Made by a program: the position numbers and the translations under genes. A stretch of 64,000 bases of DNA from Inquilinus sp. Marseille-Q2685. GTDB lineage: Bacteria; Pseudomonadota; Alphaproteobacteria; DSM-16000; Inquilinaceae. The notes below the pieces were generated by a model. The model was given only the letters and a program-made list of their open reading frames with translations, did not search any database and was not told where the DNA came from. Position 1 is the stretch's first letter, and each line of letters opens with the position of its first letter. This document shows, piece by piece, positions 11,121 through 20,130 of the stretch. The DNA lies in contig NZ_CAKAKL010000001.1 in assembly GCF_916619195.1 (NCBI RefSeq), positions 806,001-870,000 of the forward strand, in the 5' to 3' direction.

Positions 11121-11668
11121 ATGTGCAGCCGACCAACGGGTCCGTACATCACATCCGAGCGAAGCACATGCTTGACGCCCGCTGTCACCGGCCGCCCCTC
11201 ATGGAACAGCTCGTGCCGGAACAGCAGCACCATGCCGGTCGACGGCACGACGACCGTCTCGGCGAAGACCGTCTCGCCGCCGGCGAAGTCGTCGTTGAGA
11301 TAGACCATCAGGGTCAGGCGGCTCTCCTCGCCATTGCCGCGGCGGAACACGCCGTCGACATGACCGCCGAAATACTGAGCGTGGTCATAACGGTAGAAGC
11401 GGAACCTCTCGTTGACGCCGATCGCCTGGCGCCCGTCGAGGAAGGGCGGCACGTGCTGCCGCAGCCGTTGCCAGAGATCGGCGGCCAAGGCGGGGTCGTC
11501 GCGGATCGCGCGGCTATTGTTGCGTAACCCGGCGTCCCGCACCACGCCCTTGGCGGTGGCGATCGTGGCCGCTTCGTAATCGCCCGCTCCGGCGATCCAC
11601 CCCTGGCATTCCGCCGGGCTGAAGCAGCCCTGGACCGTGTAGATGCCCGGTGCGACGAGATCGGCCAC
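11117..11668 (-). CDS. Prolyl 4-hydroxylase-like 2OG-Fe(II) oxygenase
   Basis: A 183-residue Fe(II)/2-oxoglutarate-dependent dioxygenase of the P4Hc type. The iron facial triad is visible as HVDG (His-x-Asp) in YFGGHVDGVFRR and the distal His in RHELFHEG. The 2-oxoglutarate-binding basic residue lies in the following KHVLRSD. Members hydroxylate prolyl or other residues, or small molecules. It precedes and overlaps the hypothetical gene at 10611 and follows nadE by 9 bp on the same strand, so an operon with nadE is possible. Confidence 0.85.
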   Translation of the reverse strand: MADLVAPGIYTVQGCFSPAECQGWIAGAGDYEAATIATAKGVVRDAGLRNNSRAIRDDPALAADLWQRLRQHVPPFLDGRQAIGVNERFRFYRYDHAQYFGGHVDGVFRRGNGEESRLTLMVYLNDDFAGGETVFAETVVVPSTGMVLLFRHELFHEGRPVTAGVKHVLRSDVMYGPVGRLHI

Positions 11669-11677
11669 GGTCTCCTC

Positions 11678-13336
11678 CTAGATCAGGCTCAGCGTCGAGT
11701 TGGTGATCGGGTAGCGGCGGTCGCGGCCGAAGTTGCGGCGGGTCAGCTTCACCCCCGGCGGGGCCTGGCGGCGCTTGTATTCGGCGCGGTCGAGCAGGCG
11801 CCACACCCGCGCCACCGTGGCCCGGTCGTGGCCGCGGGCGACGATCTCGTCGACGCCCATCTCCTCCTCCACCAGGCAATTGAGGATGTCGTCCAGCGCG
11901 TCGTAGGGCGGCAGCGTGTCCTGGTCGGTCTGGTTCGGCTTCAGCTCGGCGGTCGGCGCCTTGGTGATGATCCGCTCCGGGATCACCCGACCGGCCGGGC
12001 CCATCGCCCCCTCCGGATGCACCTGGTTGCGCCAGCGCGACAGCTCGTAGACCGTGGTCTTGTAGACGTCCTTCAGCACCGAATAGCCGCCGCACATATC
12101 GCCGTACAACGTCGCGTAACCGACTGACATCTCGGATTTGTTGCCGGTGGTCAGCACCATCTTGCCGAACTTGTTCGACAGCGCCATCAGGGTGACGCCG
12201 CGGGCGCGGGACTGGATGTTCTCCTCGGTGATGTCGGGCGTGGTGCCCTCGAACAGCGGCGCCAGCATGGCGTCGAAGGCCTGCATCGCCGGCGCGATCG
12301 AGATGCTGTCGAGCCGCACGCCGAGGGCATGGGCGCAGCCGGCCGCGTCGTCCAGGCTGTCCTGGCTGGTGTAGGGCGAGGGCAGCATCACGCAATGGAC
12401 CCGGTCGGCGCCCAGCGCATCGACCGCCACCGCGGCCGAAAGCGCGGAGTCGATGCCGCCGGAAAGTCCAATCAGAACACCAGGAAAGCGGTTCTTGTTC
12501 ACGTAATCTCTGAGGCCCAGCATCATCGCGCCGTAGATCGCCTCGACGCCGTCCGGCGGGGCGATGCGCTCGCCCTCGACGCAGTCCCAGCCCTCCTCGC
12601 CGCGCACCCATTCGGTGATCGCGACGTGCTCGCGGAACGACGGCAGCTGGCGGCGCAGCGCACCGTTGCGGCCGATGACGAAGGAGGCCCCGTCGAACAC
12701 CAGCTCGTCCTGGCCGCCGACCTGGTTGAGATAGGCCATGGCCAGGCCGCTCTCGGTCACCCGGTTCAGCACGATCTGCAGCCGCTGCTCGGCCTTGCCG
12801 GCCTCGTAGGGGCTGCCGTTCGGCACCAGCAGCAGCTCGGCCCCGGTCTCCTGCAGGCACTCGACCACGTCGGGGGTCCAGATGTCCTCGCAGATCGGCA
12901 CGCCCAGGCGCACGCCGCGGAACGGGATCGGCCCGGGCATCGGACCGGCGGCGAAGACCCGCTTCTCGTCGAACACGCCGTAGTTGGGCAGGTCGTGCTT
13001 GAACCGGGACGCGGCGATCTTGCCGCCGTCGAGCAGCAGCACGGCGTTGTGGATGCGGCCGTTGTCGCGCCAGGGCGTGCCGATCAGCAGCGCCGGGCCC
13101 TCGGTGGTCTCGGCCGCCAGCTCGCGCACTCCCTCCTCCACCGCGTCGAGGAAGAACGGCTTCAGCACCAGGTCCTCGGGCGGGTAGCCGCTGACCGCCA
13201 GCTCGCTGGCCAGCATGAGGTCGGCGCCGGCCTGACGCGCCTCGTCCCGGGTGCGGCGCAGCTTGTCGATGTTGCCGCGCACGTCGCCGAGCGTCGGGTT
13301 CAGTTGGGCGAGGGCGATGACGAGACGATCGGTCAT
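11678..13336 (-). CDS. nadE: Glutamine-dependent NAD+ synthetase
   Basis: A 552-residue two-domain enzyme that makes NAD+ from deamido-NAD+, ATP and glutamine. The N-terminal nitrilase-type amidotransferase domain shows its Glu-Lys-Cys triad (ASELAVSGYPPEDL, KHDLPNYG, PICEDIW). The C-terminal synthetase domain shows the pyrophosphate loop GLSGGIDSAL and the TGNKSEMSVGYATLYGD segment. The ATG at 13336 (MTDRLVIALAQLNP) gives the normal length. An inverted repeat lies about 80 bp upstream. Confidence 0.96.
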   Translation of the reverse strand: MTDRLVIALAQLNPTLGDVRGNIDKLRRTRDEARQAGADLMLASELAVSGYPPEDLVLKPFFLDAVEEGVRELAAETTEGPALLIGTPWRDNGRIHNAVLLLDGGKIAASRFKHDLPNYGVFDEKRVFAAGPMPGPIPFRGVRLGVPICEDIWTPDVVECLQETGAELLLVPNGSPYEAGKAEQRLQIVLNRVTESGLAMAYLNQVGGQDELVFDGASFVIGRNGALRRQLPSFREHVAITEWVRGEEGWDCVEGERIAPPDGVEAIYGAMMLGLRDYVNKNRFPGVLIGLSGGIDSALSAAVAVDALGADRVHCVMLPSPYTSQDSLDDAAGCAHALGVRLDSISIAPAMQAFDAMLAPLFEGTTPDITEENIQSRARGVTLMALSNKFGKMVLTTGNKSEMSVGYATLYGDMCGGYSVLKDVYKTTVYELSRWRNQVHPEGAMGPAGRVIPERIITKAPTAELKPNQTDQDTLPPYDALDDILNCLVEEEMGVDEIVARGHDRATVARVWRLLDRAEYKRRQAPPGVKLTRRNFGRDRRYPITNSTLSLI

Positions 13337-13390
13337 GACAGGGTCCACGGATGAAGGTCGGGGCACCCTAGCAGCCGTCCGCACCGGCTT

Positions 13391-13427
13391 GAAGGTGCCG
13401 CCTTCAACTTAATTCTCATATTGAGAA
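13391..13427. promoter_or_regulatory. Hairpin and AT-rich inverted repeat upstream of nadE
   Basis: Between the stop of the effector-like gene and nadE lie a 5-bp hairpin (GAAGG tgccg CCTTC, 13391-13405) and an AT-rich palindrome TTCTCA tat TGAGAA (13413-13427). The first may help terminate the upstream gene. The second looks like an operator for nadE; the regulator is unknown. Confidence 0.4.
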
Positions 13428-13449
13428 AATCAAGCCGATCGTGGCGGTC

Positions 13450-16368
13450 TTACCCGTGCCGGCCGAGCTTCGCCTCGGCCGCATCGATGAATCTGTCGAT
13501 GACCGCGATGCGCTTCCACGACGGCTCATACCCGAAATAGATCTCCTGCGGGTCGGCGACGACGAAGCTGCCATCCTCCTTCATCAGGAACTGGAGATCC
13601 TTGATGTCGATCTTCCGCTCCAACATCGTCGCCTTGATCCGCTGGAGGCTGGACAGGCTGTTCCGATTCAGGCGGGAGGTGTCGACGACCTCCTCGCCGC
13701 CGGGGCGGTTCATCATGTCCTTGCTGTTGGCAGCATAGCGGTCGACCAGCAGTGCGGGTTGACCGCCCACCCGCGTCAGCCCCAGCGGCCGGGCGACCGG
13801 AAGCCCCGCCTCCTCCAGCCGGTTGAGCATCGCCATCTCCTTGAAGCCGGGCAGGAGATCGCCGTCGCGGATCACGACCACCGCCTTGTCTCCGAAGGCG
13901 AAGGCCGTCTTGGACAGGCCGGCCCCGAGCCGCGGCCCAAGGTGATCCTCCACGGACTCGATCCGGTGCCGGGCGCCGTCCGGGTCGACCCGGTAGAGCG
14001 TTCGCCCCTCCACCTCGACCGACCAGTCCTGCGTCGACTTGCCGGGCCGGAGCGCCGTCCATCCTCCGGCTTCACGCCGGAGATAGACCGGAGCCTGGGC
14101 GGTGTCGGCGAGGCTCTGAGCAAAGCGCCGGTTCCCGGTCGTGGCGTCGGACATATCCAGGACGATCGAGCGGCCCTCGCGGCCGTCATTGTCCATCCGG
14201 ATCACCTCCTCATGCGGCGACACGGCCGCCCCGTCCGCGAGCACACCTTCCCCGTTCCCGTTCGTCCGCCGGATCTCGACGAAGTGGAGATCGGAGATGC
14301 CGACATCCAGCTCCTCGGCCGCCCTGGTCTTCCAGGTCGGCCGCTGCGGCAGCGGCGATGTCGGGTTGAGCGGGACCTGGGGCCCGTCGGCCGAGCCGGG
14401 GCTTTCCGCTCCGTCCGTCCCGTCGGCCCGCGGCTGGTCGGCCGACGACGCCCGGCCGGAGCGGCCGACCGCCAGGGTCATGCCGCCCCAGAGGGCGACG
14501 CCGAGGCCCATCTCCAGGCGCTGGCCGGGGGAGAGGCCGTCCCAGCCCGTGGCCAGGGTGTAGCCGGTGTTGGCGGCCGCGGCGCCGTCCGCCGCCATCG
14601 CCGTGCCGTTGAGGCCGGACCACACCCGGCCCGCCTCCGCCGCCTTGCCGGTCTGCGAGAGGTAGGCCAGCCGGCCGAAGGGCAGGATGCTTGCGCCGCC
14701 CGCGACCGTGTTGAACAGCGCCATCCGGTATTCCGGATTGTCCCATTGATCCAGGCCGTGCCCCCGCAGCGCCCCCGCCTCCTCCGCCCCGCGCCAGGCG
14801 AACCACGCTCCCGCTCCGGCCACCACCGCCGGCGCCGCGGTGCCGCCCGAGCCCAGCACCATTGCCCCGCCGGCGACGACGCCGCCGAACAGCGCCGCCT
14901 TGTCCAGCGCCTCCTCGACATGCTCGCCGAAGCTGTCCGGCGTGCGCGGGGTGGCGGCGCTGTCCAGCACCGCGCGGCCGTCCTTCTCCTGCAGCACGCC
15001 GCTGCGCGGATAGGTCATGGCGCCCGGCGGCAGCCGGTTCTCCCGCTTCCAGCTGGCGAAGTCGGCGTAGCGGCCGCCCTGGTTGTCGACGAAGCGCACC
15101 GCCCCGTCCTTGCCCGCGACCCGGAACAGCGGCAGCCGCGCCGCTCCGCTCTCGCTGCTGGAGAACTGGATCGGCAGCACCGTGACCTTGCCGTCGGTGC
15201 CGCCCTGGCTGCGGATCGCCGAAGCGATCCTGTCGATGGTCCTGCCGTCCTCGCCCTCGTGCCTGAGCCCCAGCGCCCGGGCCACCCGGCTTTCCAGCGC
15301 CTCCGCCCCCGCCAGCTCTATGCCGTGGCCCTTGCCGCCGGACGCCTGCAGCGCCTGGTCCGCCGCCGCCTGCGCCATCGGCTTCGCCACCGCCGGCGAG
15401 GCCCAGGGGTCGCCGCCCGGCGAGCGCTGCAGCACATCCGCCGTGATCTCGCGGTGCTGCAGCACCAGGCCCAGCAACTGGCCCCGTGCCTCCGGCGTGG
15501 TCTTGCCCTGCTGCGGGAAAGGCAGTTGCTCGACCAGCAGCCTGCGGCCCTCCGGCGTCGCCAGGATCCCGCCCAGCCGCTCACCTTCGCCCGGCTGGCC
15601 GAGCGCCCTGGCCAGCGCCCGGCCCATGTCCTGCGGCAGCCCCAGCGCCTCGAAATAGGTGCGCTCCCGCGCCTGGGCGAAGGCGCCGAGCGTGAAGGCA
15701 TCGCGCGCCTCGCCATCCGGCGCATCGGCCATTGCCGACACGGCCGAGGCCAGCGCCCGCGGCTGGTGCGCCAGCATCGCCGCGAAGGCCGAGGCCTGGT
15801 CGCGCGACTGCGACCCGACCAGCGCCCGCAGCCCGGCCGCGTCCAGCTTCGCCGTGAAGTCCGGCCGCTCCGGGTCGTAGCCCAGCGCCAGCACCGCCGC
15901 CTCGGCATAGACGCGGGCGGTCGTCAGCGCCGGGTCCAGCTTCTCGTCGCCGCGCTTGCCGGCCTGCAGCTCGACCGAGCGCGCCGCCAGACGGTCCGCC
16001 ACCAGCCGGGCCAGGTCCCGGTTCCCCCGCACCCGCCCGGCCAAGTCCTGCGCCGAGGCCGCGCCATCGCCCTGCCATTTGCGCAGCACCCGGTCGACCA
16101 GCCGCGCCTGCTCCGCCGCCGTCAGCTCGCCGAGATCGCTGTCGCCCTTCAGCGCCTTGGCCGCCGTCTCGGCGCCGTCATCCTTCCAGAAGCGCAGCGT
16201 GTGGTCCTTGACCCTGTCCCGGACCCATTCGTCGATCTCGCGCGCCCGCGCCGCCGGCACCGGTTTCGCCGCCTTCGCGCGGTCCACCGCCGAGGCGAAG
16301 CCCATCTCCGGACCGCGGAGCTGCGGCGCCCGTTCGAACTCCCCGCGACGCAGCGGCGCCAGGCTCAT
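13450..16368 (-). CDS. Large toxin/effector-like protein with kinase-like C-terminal domain
   Basis: A 972-residue protein from the ATG at 16366-16368 (MSLAPLRRGEFERAP), preceded by GGGGAGGGAAGGGC. There is no signal peptide. Residues about 20-350 are Ala/Arg/Asp-rich helical. A beta-rich segment follows (VTVLPIQFSSSES, RFVDNQGGRYADFASWK), resembling the DUF4781 region of polymorphic toxins; I give that name with low confidence. Next come Gly/Ala-rich hydrophobic stretches (ALFGGVVAGGAMVLGSGG) and a Pro-rich linker. Residues 815-972 look like a minimal protein kinase: the loop GAGLSKTAFAFG, a helix-C-like Glu in FKEMAMLNRLEE, a catalytic-loop-like DIKDLQFL and a metal-site-like VVADP. The usual beta-3 Lys is not obvious. 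No immunity-like small gene is adjacent. Confidence 0.7.
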   Translation of the reverse strand: MSLAPLRRGEFERAPQLRGPEMGFASAVDRAKAAKPVPAARAREIDEWVRDRVKDHTLRFWKDDGAETAAKALKGDSDLGELTAAEQARLVDRVLRKWQGDGAASAQDLAGRVRGNRDLARLVADRLAARSVELQAGKRGDEKLDPALTTARVYAEAAVLALGYDPERPDFTAKLDAAGLRALVGSQSRDQASAFAAMLAHQPRALASAVSAMADAPDGEARDAFTLGAFAQARERTYFEALGLPQDMGRALARALGQPGEGERLGGILATPEGRRLLVEQLPFPQQGKTTPEARGQLLGLVLQHREITADVLQRSPGGDPWASPAVAKPMAQAAADQALQASGGKGHGIELAGAEALESRVARALGLRHEGEDGRTIDRIASAIRSQGGTDGKVTVLPIQFSSSESGAARLPLFRVAGKDGAVRFVDNQGGRYADFASWKRENRLPPGAMTYPRSGVLQEKDGRAVLDSAATPRTPDSFGEHVEEALDKAALFGGVVAGGAMVLGSGGTAAPAVVAGAGAWFAWRGAEEAGALRGHGLDQWDNPEYRMALFNTVAGGASILPFGRLAYLSQTGKAAEAGRVWSGLNGTAMAADGAAAANTGYTLATGWDGLSPGQRLEMGLGVALWGGMTLAVGRSGRASSADQPRADGTDGAESPGSADGPQVPLNPTSPLPQRPTWKTRAAEELDVGISDLHFVEIRRTNGNGEGVLADGAAVSPHEEVIRMDNDGREGRSIVLDMSDATTGNRRFAQSLADTAQAPVYLRREAGGWTALRPGKSTQDWSVEVEGRTLYRVDPDGARHRIESVEDHLGPRLGAGLSKTAFAFGDKAVVVIRDGDLLPGFKEMAMLNRLEEAGLPVARPLGLTRVGGQPALLVDRYAANSKDMMNRPGGEEVVDTSRLNRNSLSSLQRIKATMLERKIDIKDLQFLMKEDGSFVVADPQEIYFGYEPSWKRIAVIDRFIDAAEAKLGRHG

Positions 16369-16614
16369 GCCCTTCCCTCCCCGGACCAGATCGTGGCGAA
16401 AACACGGCAATGCGGAAGAGGTTCCTAGCGATACGGCATTCCGGTGAAACATGACTTGGAGCCGTGGAGCACGGCAAATTCGCATGGCTCCTCCGCGAGA
16501 CGACAGGCCTCACGGTCCGGGTAATTATGTTACCTATCGCAACAATATTATCCAACTCGCCGCAGCGGCCCGGGGACGGCCGAGCGGCCTCGCACCCGCT
16601 CCCCGAGACCCGCC

Positions 16615-17223
16615 ATGAACTGGCATCTGTACGGCACCTTCCTGGTCACCGCGCTGATCCTGAGCGTCACGCCGGGGCCGGTGAACATCCTGGCGCTGTC
16701 GCATGCGCTGGCGCTGGGCTGGGCCCGCACGGTGACGACGGTGGCGGGCGCGACCCTGGCGATCGCCATCCAGGCGGCGCTGGCCGTGGTCGGCATCGGC
16801 TCGTTCCTGGCCCTGCTGGGCCAGTGGTTCGACCTGCTGCGCTGGGCCGGCGCCGGCTATCTCGTCTATCTCGGCATCCAGCAGTGGCGGGCCCGCGGCG
16901 GCATGGCGATCGAGGCCGGCGGCGCGATCCCGGTCGGGCAACGGTTCTGGAAGGGGTTCCTGATCTCGGCCACCAACCCGAAGACGCTGCTGTTCTTCCC
17001 GGCCTTCTTCCCGCAATTCATCGACCCGGCCCTGCCGGCGACGCCGCAGCTGTCCCTGCTGGCCGCCAGCTTCACCGCGATCAGCTTCCTCGGGATCCTC
17101 ACCAATGCGGTCGCCGCCCATGCGCTGCGGCGCTGGCTGCAGCAGCCGAGCCGCGCCCGGCTGTGCAACCGGCTGTTCGGCGGCGCGCTGGTCGGGATGG
17201 GCGCCTCGATGCTGCAGAGCTGA
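16615..17223 (+). CDS. LysE/RhtB family amino-acid exporter
   Basis: A 202-residue inner-membrane protein with the family's six hydrophobic segments and its N-terminal signature (ALILSVTPGPVNILALSHAL). The middle has GAGYLVYLGIQQWR and the conserved ATNPKTLLFFPAFFPQF. Members export amino acids or their analogues by proton antiport. It is transcribed divergently from the effector-like gene at 13450. The regulator gene at 17325 follows after 100 bp. Substrate not inferable. Confidence 0.9.
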   Translation: MNWHLYGTFLVTALILSVTPGPVNILALSHALALGWARTVTTVAGATLAIAIQAALAVVGIGSFLALLGQWFDLLRWAGAGYLVYLGIQQWRARGGMAIEAGGAIPVGQRFWKGFLISATNPKTLLFFPAFFPQFIDPALPATPQLSLLAASFTAISFLGILTNAVAAHALRRWLQQPSRARLCNRLFGGALVGMGASMLQS

Positions 17224-17324
17224 GGCCGATCTCGGTGCAATGCAGCAAAAATCGGACATGAAGCCTTGTTTTCGACACCCCCTTGGCCTGAAATCCCTGC
17301 AGGCACAGGGGAGTCGCCGAATTC

Positions 17325-19985
17325 ATGCTGATCGAGCGCGAGGAGCCGCTTGACCGACTGATCGACCTGGCCCGGCGCGCCGCGGAGGGGCACGGCGGCA
17401 CGGTCGTGCTGGGCGGCGAGGCCGGGATCGGCAAGACCGCGCTGCTGCACGAGTTCACGCAACGCCTGGGCCCCGGCCACCGGGTGCTGTGGGGCGGATC
17501 CGAGGCGCTGTTCACGCCGCGCGCCCTGGGTCCGCTGCAGGACATGGCCCATGCCCTCGGCCCCCGCATGGCGGCCCTGCTGGACCAGGCGGCGGCGCCG
17601 GAGCGGCTGTTCCCCGCCTTGCTGAACACGCTGCAGGAACTGCCGGAGACCACGGTCCTGGTGTTCGAGGACGTGCACTGGGCCGACAATGCGACGCTCG
17701 ACCTGGTAAAGTATCTCGGCCGCCGCATGCCGGTGCTGCGGACCCTGCTGGTGCTGAGCTACCGCAGCGACGAGGTCGGCCCCGACCATCCGTTGCGCCA
17801 AGTGCTGGGCGACCTGCCGGCCACGGCCGTCCGCATCGCCATGCAGCCGCTGTCGCCCGAAGCGGTCGCCGCGCTGGCCCGGCAGGGCGGCCGCCCCGCC
17901 GCCGAGCTGCACCGGATCACGGCAGGCAACCCTTTCTTCGTCACCGAGCTTCTGGCCAGCCAGGACGCCGCCCCCGGCAGCGTGCCGGCCTCGATCCGGG
18001 ATGCGGTGTGGTCGCGGCTGTCGCGGCTGTCGCCGGAGGAGCGCGAGGCGCTGGAGACGGTCAGCATCGTGCCGGGCAGCGTCGAGCCCTGGCTGGCGCG
18101 GGCGCTGCTGGGCGGCAGGGCCGACGCCGCGGTCGACCGCTGCATCGCCCGCGGCATGCTGGTGCGCGACGACCAGGGCGCGATCGGCTTCCGCCACGAA
18201 CTGGCACGGCTGGCCACGCTCGACCAGCTGACCCCGGCCGTCCAGCAATCGCTGCACGCCCGGGTCGAGACCGCGATGGCCGAGGCCCCTGCCCGGCAGG
18301 CGATCGCCCTGCTACCGCGCCAGGTGCACCACGCCGCCGCGGCGGATGACGGCGAGCGCGTGCTGGCCCTGGCGCCGCAGGCCGCGGCGCAGGCCTCGCG
18401 CCTGGGCGCGCATCACCAGGCGGCGGCGCATCTGGCGACCGCCCTGCGCTATGCCGACCAGGCGCCGAAGGCGGTGGCGGCGCAGCTGCACGAGGACTGG
18501 GCCAACGAGGCCGGCCTGGCGCTGCGCATCGACGACACGGTGATCGAGGCGCGGCAGCACGCCATCGCGCTGTGGCGCGAGCTGGGCCGCATGGACAAGG
18601 TGGGCCTGAACCTGCGGGCGCTGGCCCGGCTGCTGTGGTCGCGCGGCGAGGTGCGGCAGGCCGGCGACTGCGTCGACGAGGCGATCCGCGAGCTGGAGCG
18701 CCTGCCGCCCGGCCCCGAGCTGGCGATGGCCTACAGCGTGCGCTCGCAGCTGCACATGCAGCAGAGCCATGTCGACGAGGCGGTCGAATGGGGCCGGCGG
18801 GCGATGGCGCTGGCCGACCGGCTGGGCGATGTCGAGACCCGGGTGCATGCGCTCAACAACGTCGCCACCGCCCTCCTCTTCGTCGACCGCCCCGGCGGGC
18901 TGGAGATGATGGAGGAGAGCCTGGCGCTCGCCCTGGAGCACGGCTTCCGCGAGCACGCCGCCCGGGCCTATATGAACCTCGCCGAGTATGCGGTGACGTT
19001 CAAGGACTTCACCCTGGCCGAGCGGGTGCTGGCCGAGGGCATCGCCTACCAGACCCGGCACGATCTCGATTCCTGGACCCATTACCAGGTCGGCTGGCAG
19101 GCGCGGCTGCGCCTCGAGCAGGGCCGGTTCCGCGAGGCCGAATCGATCGCCGGCGGCGTCGTCGGCCTGGACCTGCTGGCGCCGACCATCCGCCTGCCCG
19201 CCCTGATCGTGCTCGGCCGGGTGCGGATGCGGCTGGGCGAGCCGGACGCCCCCGACCTGCTGCGGCAGGCGCTGCGGCATGCGCTGGAGACCGGCGACCT
19301 GCACCTGATCGCGCCGGTGCGCTTCGCCCTGGCCGAGGCGGCGTGGCTGGCGGGCGAACCCGCCGCCGCGCATGAGCCGCTGGCGGCCGTGGCGGCGATG
19401 GACCTCGACAGCTTCGACCCCTGGGCGCTCGGCGAACTGGCCGTGTGGTGGCGGCGCTGCGGGATGACGGCGCCGCCGCCGGCGGTGGCGACGGCACGGG
19501 CCCCGGCGCCGCGGGCGGCCGAGCTGGCAGGCGATCCGGCGGCGGCCGCGGCGGAGTGGACGCGGCTGGGCCTGCCCTATGAGGCGGCGCTAGCCCTGAC
19601 CCAGGTCCGCGGCGGCGAGGCCGGGCCGGCCCTGGCCCGCGCCGTGGCGATGCTGGAGGAGATCGAGGCGCGCCCCGCCGCGCTCCTGGCCCGCAGGACC
19701 GCGCAGCGCCTGGGCGTGGCCGACCAGCTGCCGCGGGCGCGCCGCGGCCCCTATTCCGCCGCCCGCCGTCACCCGCTCGGCCTCACCCGGCGCGAGCTGC
19801 AGGTGCTGCGCCTGCTGGCCCAGGGCATGGGCAACCAGGACATCGCCCGCCGGCTGGTGCGGTCCCCCCGCACCGTCGAGCACCATGTCTCGGCGGTGCT
19901 GGGCAAGCTGAACGCCAGCAGCCGCATGGACGTCGTCCTGCGCCTGCACAGCGAGCCCTGGCTGCTCTCCGCCGGCGAAAACTAG
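17325..19985 (+). CDS. Large ATP-binding LuxR-family (LAL/MalT-like) regulator
   Basis: An 886-residue cytoplasmic transcription regulator. At the N-terminus is a STAND/AAA-type ATPase with Walker A GGEAGIGKT (residues 30-38) and Walker B VLVFEDVHWAD, followed by a winged-helix segment. The middle (about 330-780) is TPR-like helical repeats (MEESLALALEHGFREHAA). The C-terminal 65 residues are a LuxR helix-turn-helix (LTRRELQVLRLLAQGMGNQD, SPRTVEHHVSAVLGKL). Proteins of this class bind an inducer through the repeats and activate in ATP-bound oligomeric form. No obvious target operon other than the neighbouring regulator at 20131. Confidence 0.9.
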   Translation: MLIEREEPLDRLIDLARRAAEGHGGTVVLGGEAGIGKTALLHEFTQRLGPGHRVLWGGSEALFTPRALGPLQDMAHALGPRMAALLDQAAAPERLFPALLNTLQELPETTVLVFEDVHWADNATLDLVKYLGRRMPVLRTLLVLSYRSDEVGPDHPLRQVLGDLPATAVRIAMQPLSPEAVAALARQGGRPAAELHRITAGNPFFVTELLASQDAAPGSVPASIRDAVWSRLSRLSPEEREALETVSIVPGSVEPWLARALLGGRADAAVDRCIARGMLVRDDQGAIGFRHELARLATLDQLTPAVQQSLHARVETAMAEAPARQAIALLPRQVHHAAAADDGERVLALAPQAAAQASRLGAHHQAAAHLATALRYADQAPKAVAAQLHEDWANEAGLALRIDDTVIEARQHAIALWRELGRMDKVGLNLRALARLLWSRGEVRQAGDCVDEAIRELERLPPGPELAMAYSVRSQLHMQQSHVDEAVEWGRRAMALADRLGDVETRVHALNNVATALLFVDRPGGLEMMEESLALALEHGFREHAARAYMNLAEYAVTFKDFTLAERVLAEGIAYQTRHDLDSWTHYQVGWQARLRLEQGRFREAESIAGGVVGLDLLAPTIRLPALIVLGRVRMRLGEPDAPDLLRQALRHALETGDLHLIAPVRFALAEAAWLAGEPAAAHEPLAAVAAMDLDSFDPWALGELAVWWRRCGMTAPPPAVATARAPAPRAAELAGDPAAAAAEWTRLGLPYEAALALTQVRGGEAGPALARAVAMLEEIEARPAALLARRTAQRLGVADQLPRARRGPYSAARRHPLGLTRRELQVLRLLAQGMGNQDIARRLVRSPRTVEHHVSAVLGKLNASSRMDVVLRLHSEPWLLSAGEN

Positions 19986-19988
19986 GTA

Positions 19989-20013
19989 GTCGCCCCCCTG
20001 AAAATTGGGCGAC
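19989..20013. terminator. Hairpin after the large LuxR-family gene
   Basis: GTCGCCC, an 11-nt loop, then GGGCGAC, starting 4 bp after the stop codon. There is no T-run. It could end the 17325 transcript. Confidence 0.35.
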
Positions 20014-20130
20014 CGCCCCGAAGCGCGGTGCCCGCCCGGCGCCTAGGGTGTCACTCGCGGTGCCGCCCCCGAACCATGCCGGACATCGACGCAGGGCGGA
20101 CAATGCGTCGAGCACAAGAAGGCACAGGTC

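Noticed and set aside
13441-16428. Long plus-strand ORF of 995 codons opposite the effector-like gene
   Set aside because: The minus-strand frame has a ribosome site, sensible domain order and kinase-like motifs. The plus frame is Arg/Pro/Ala-rich without family resemblance.
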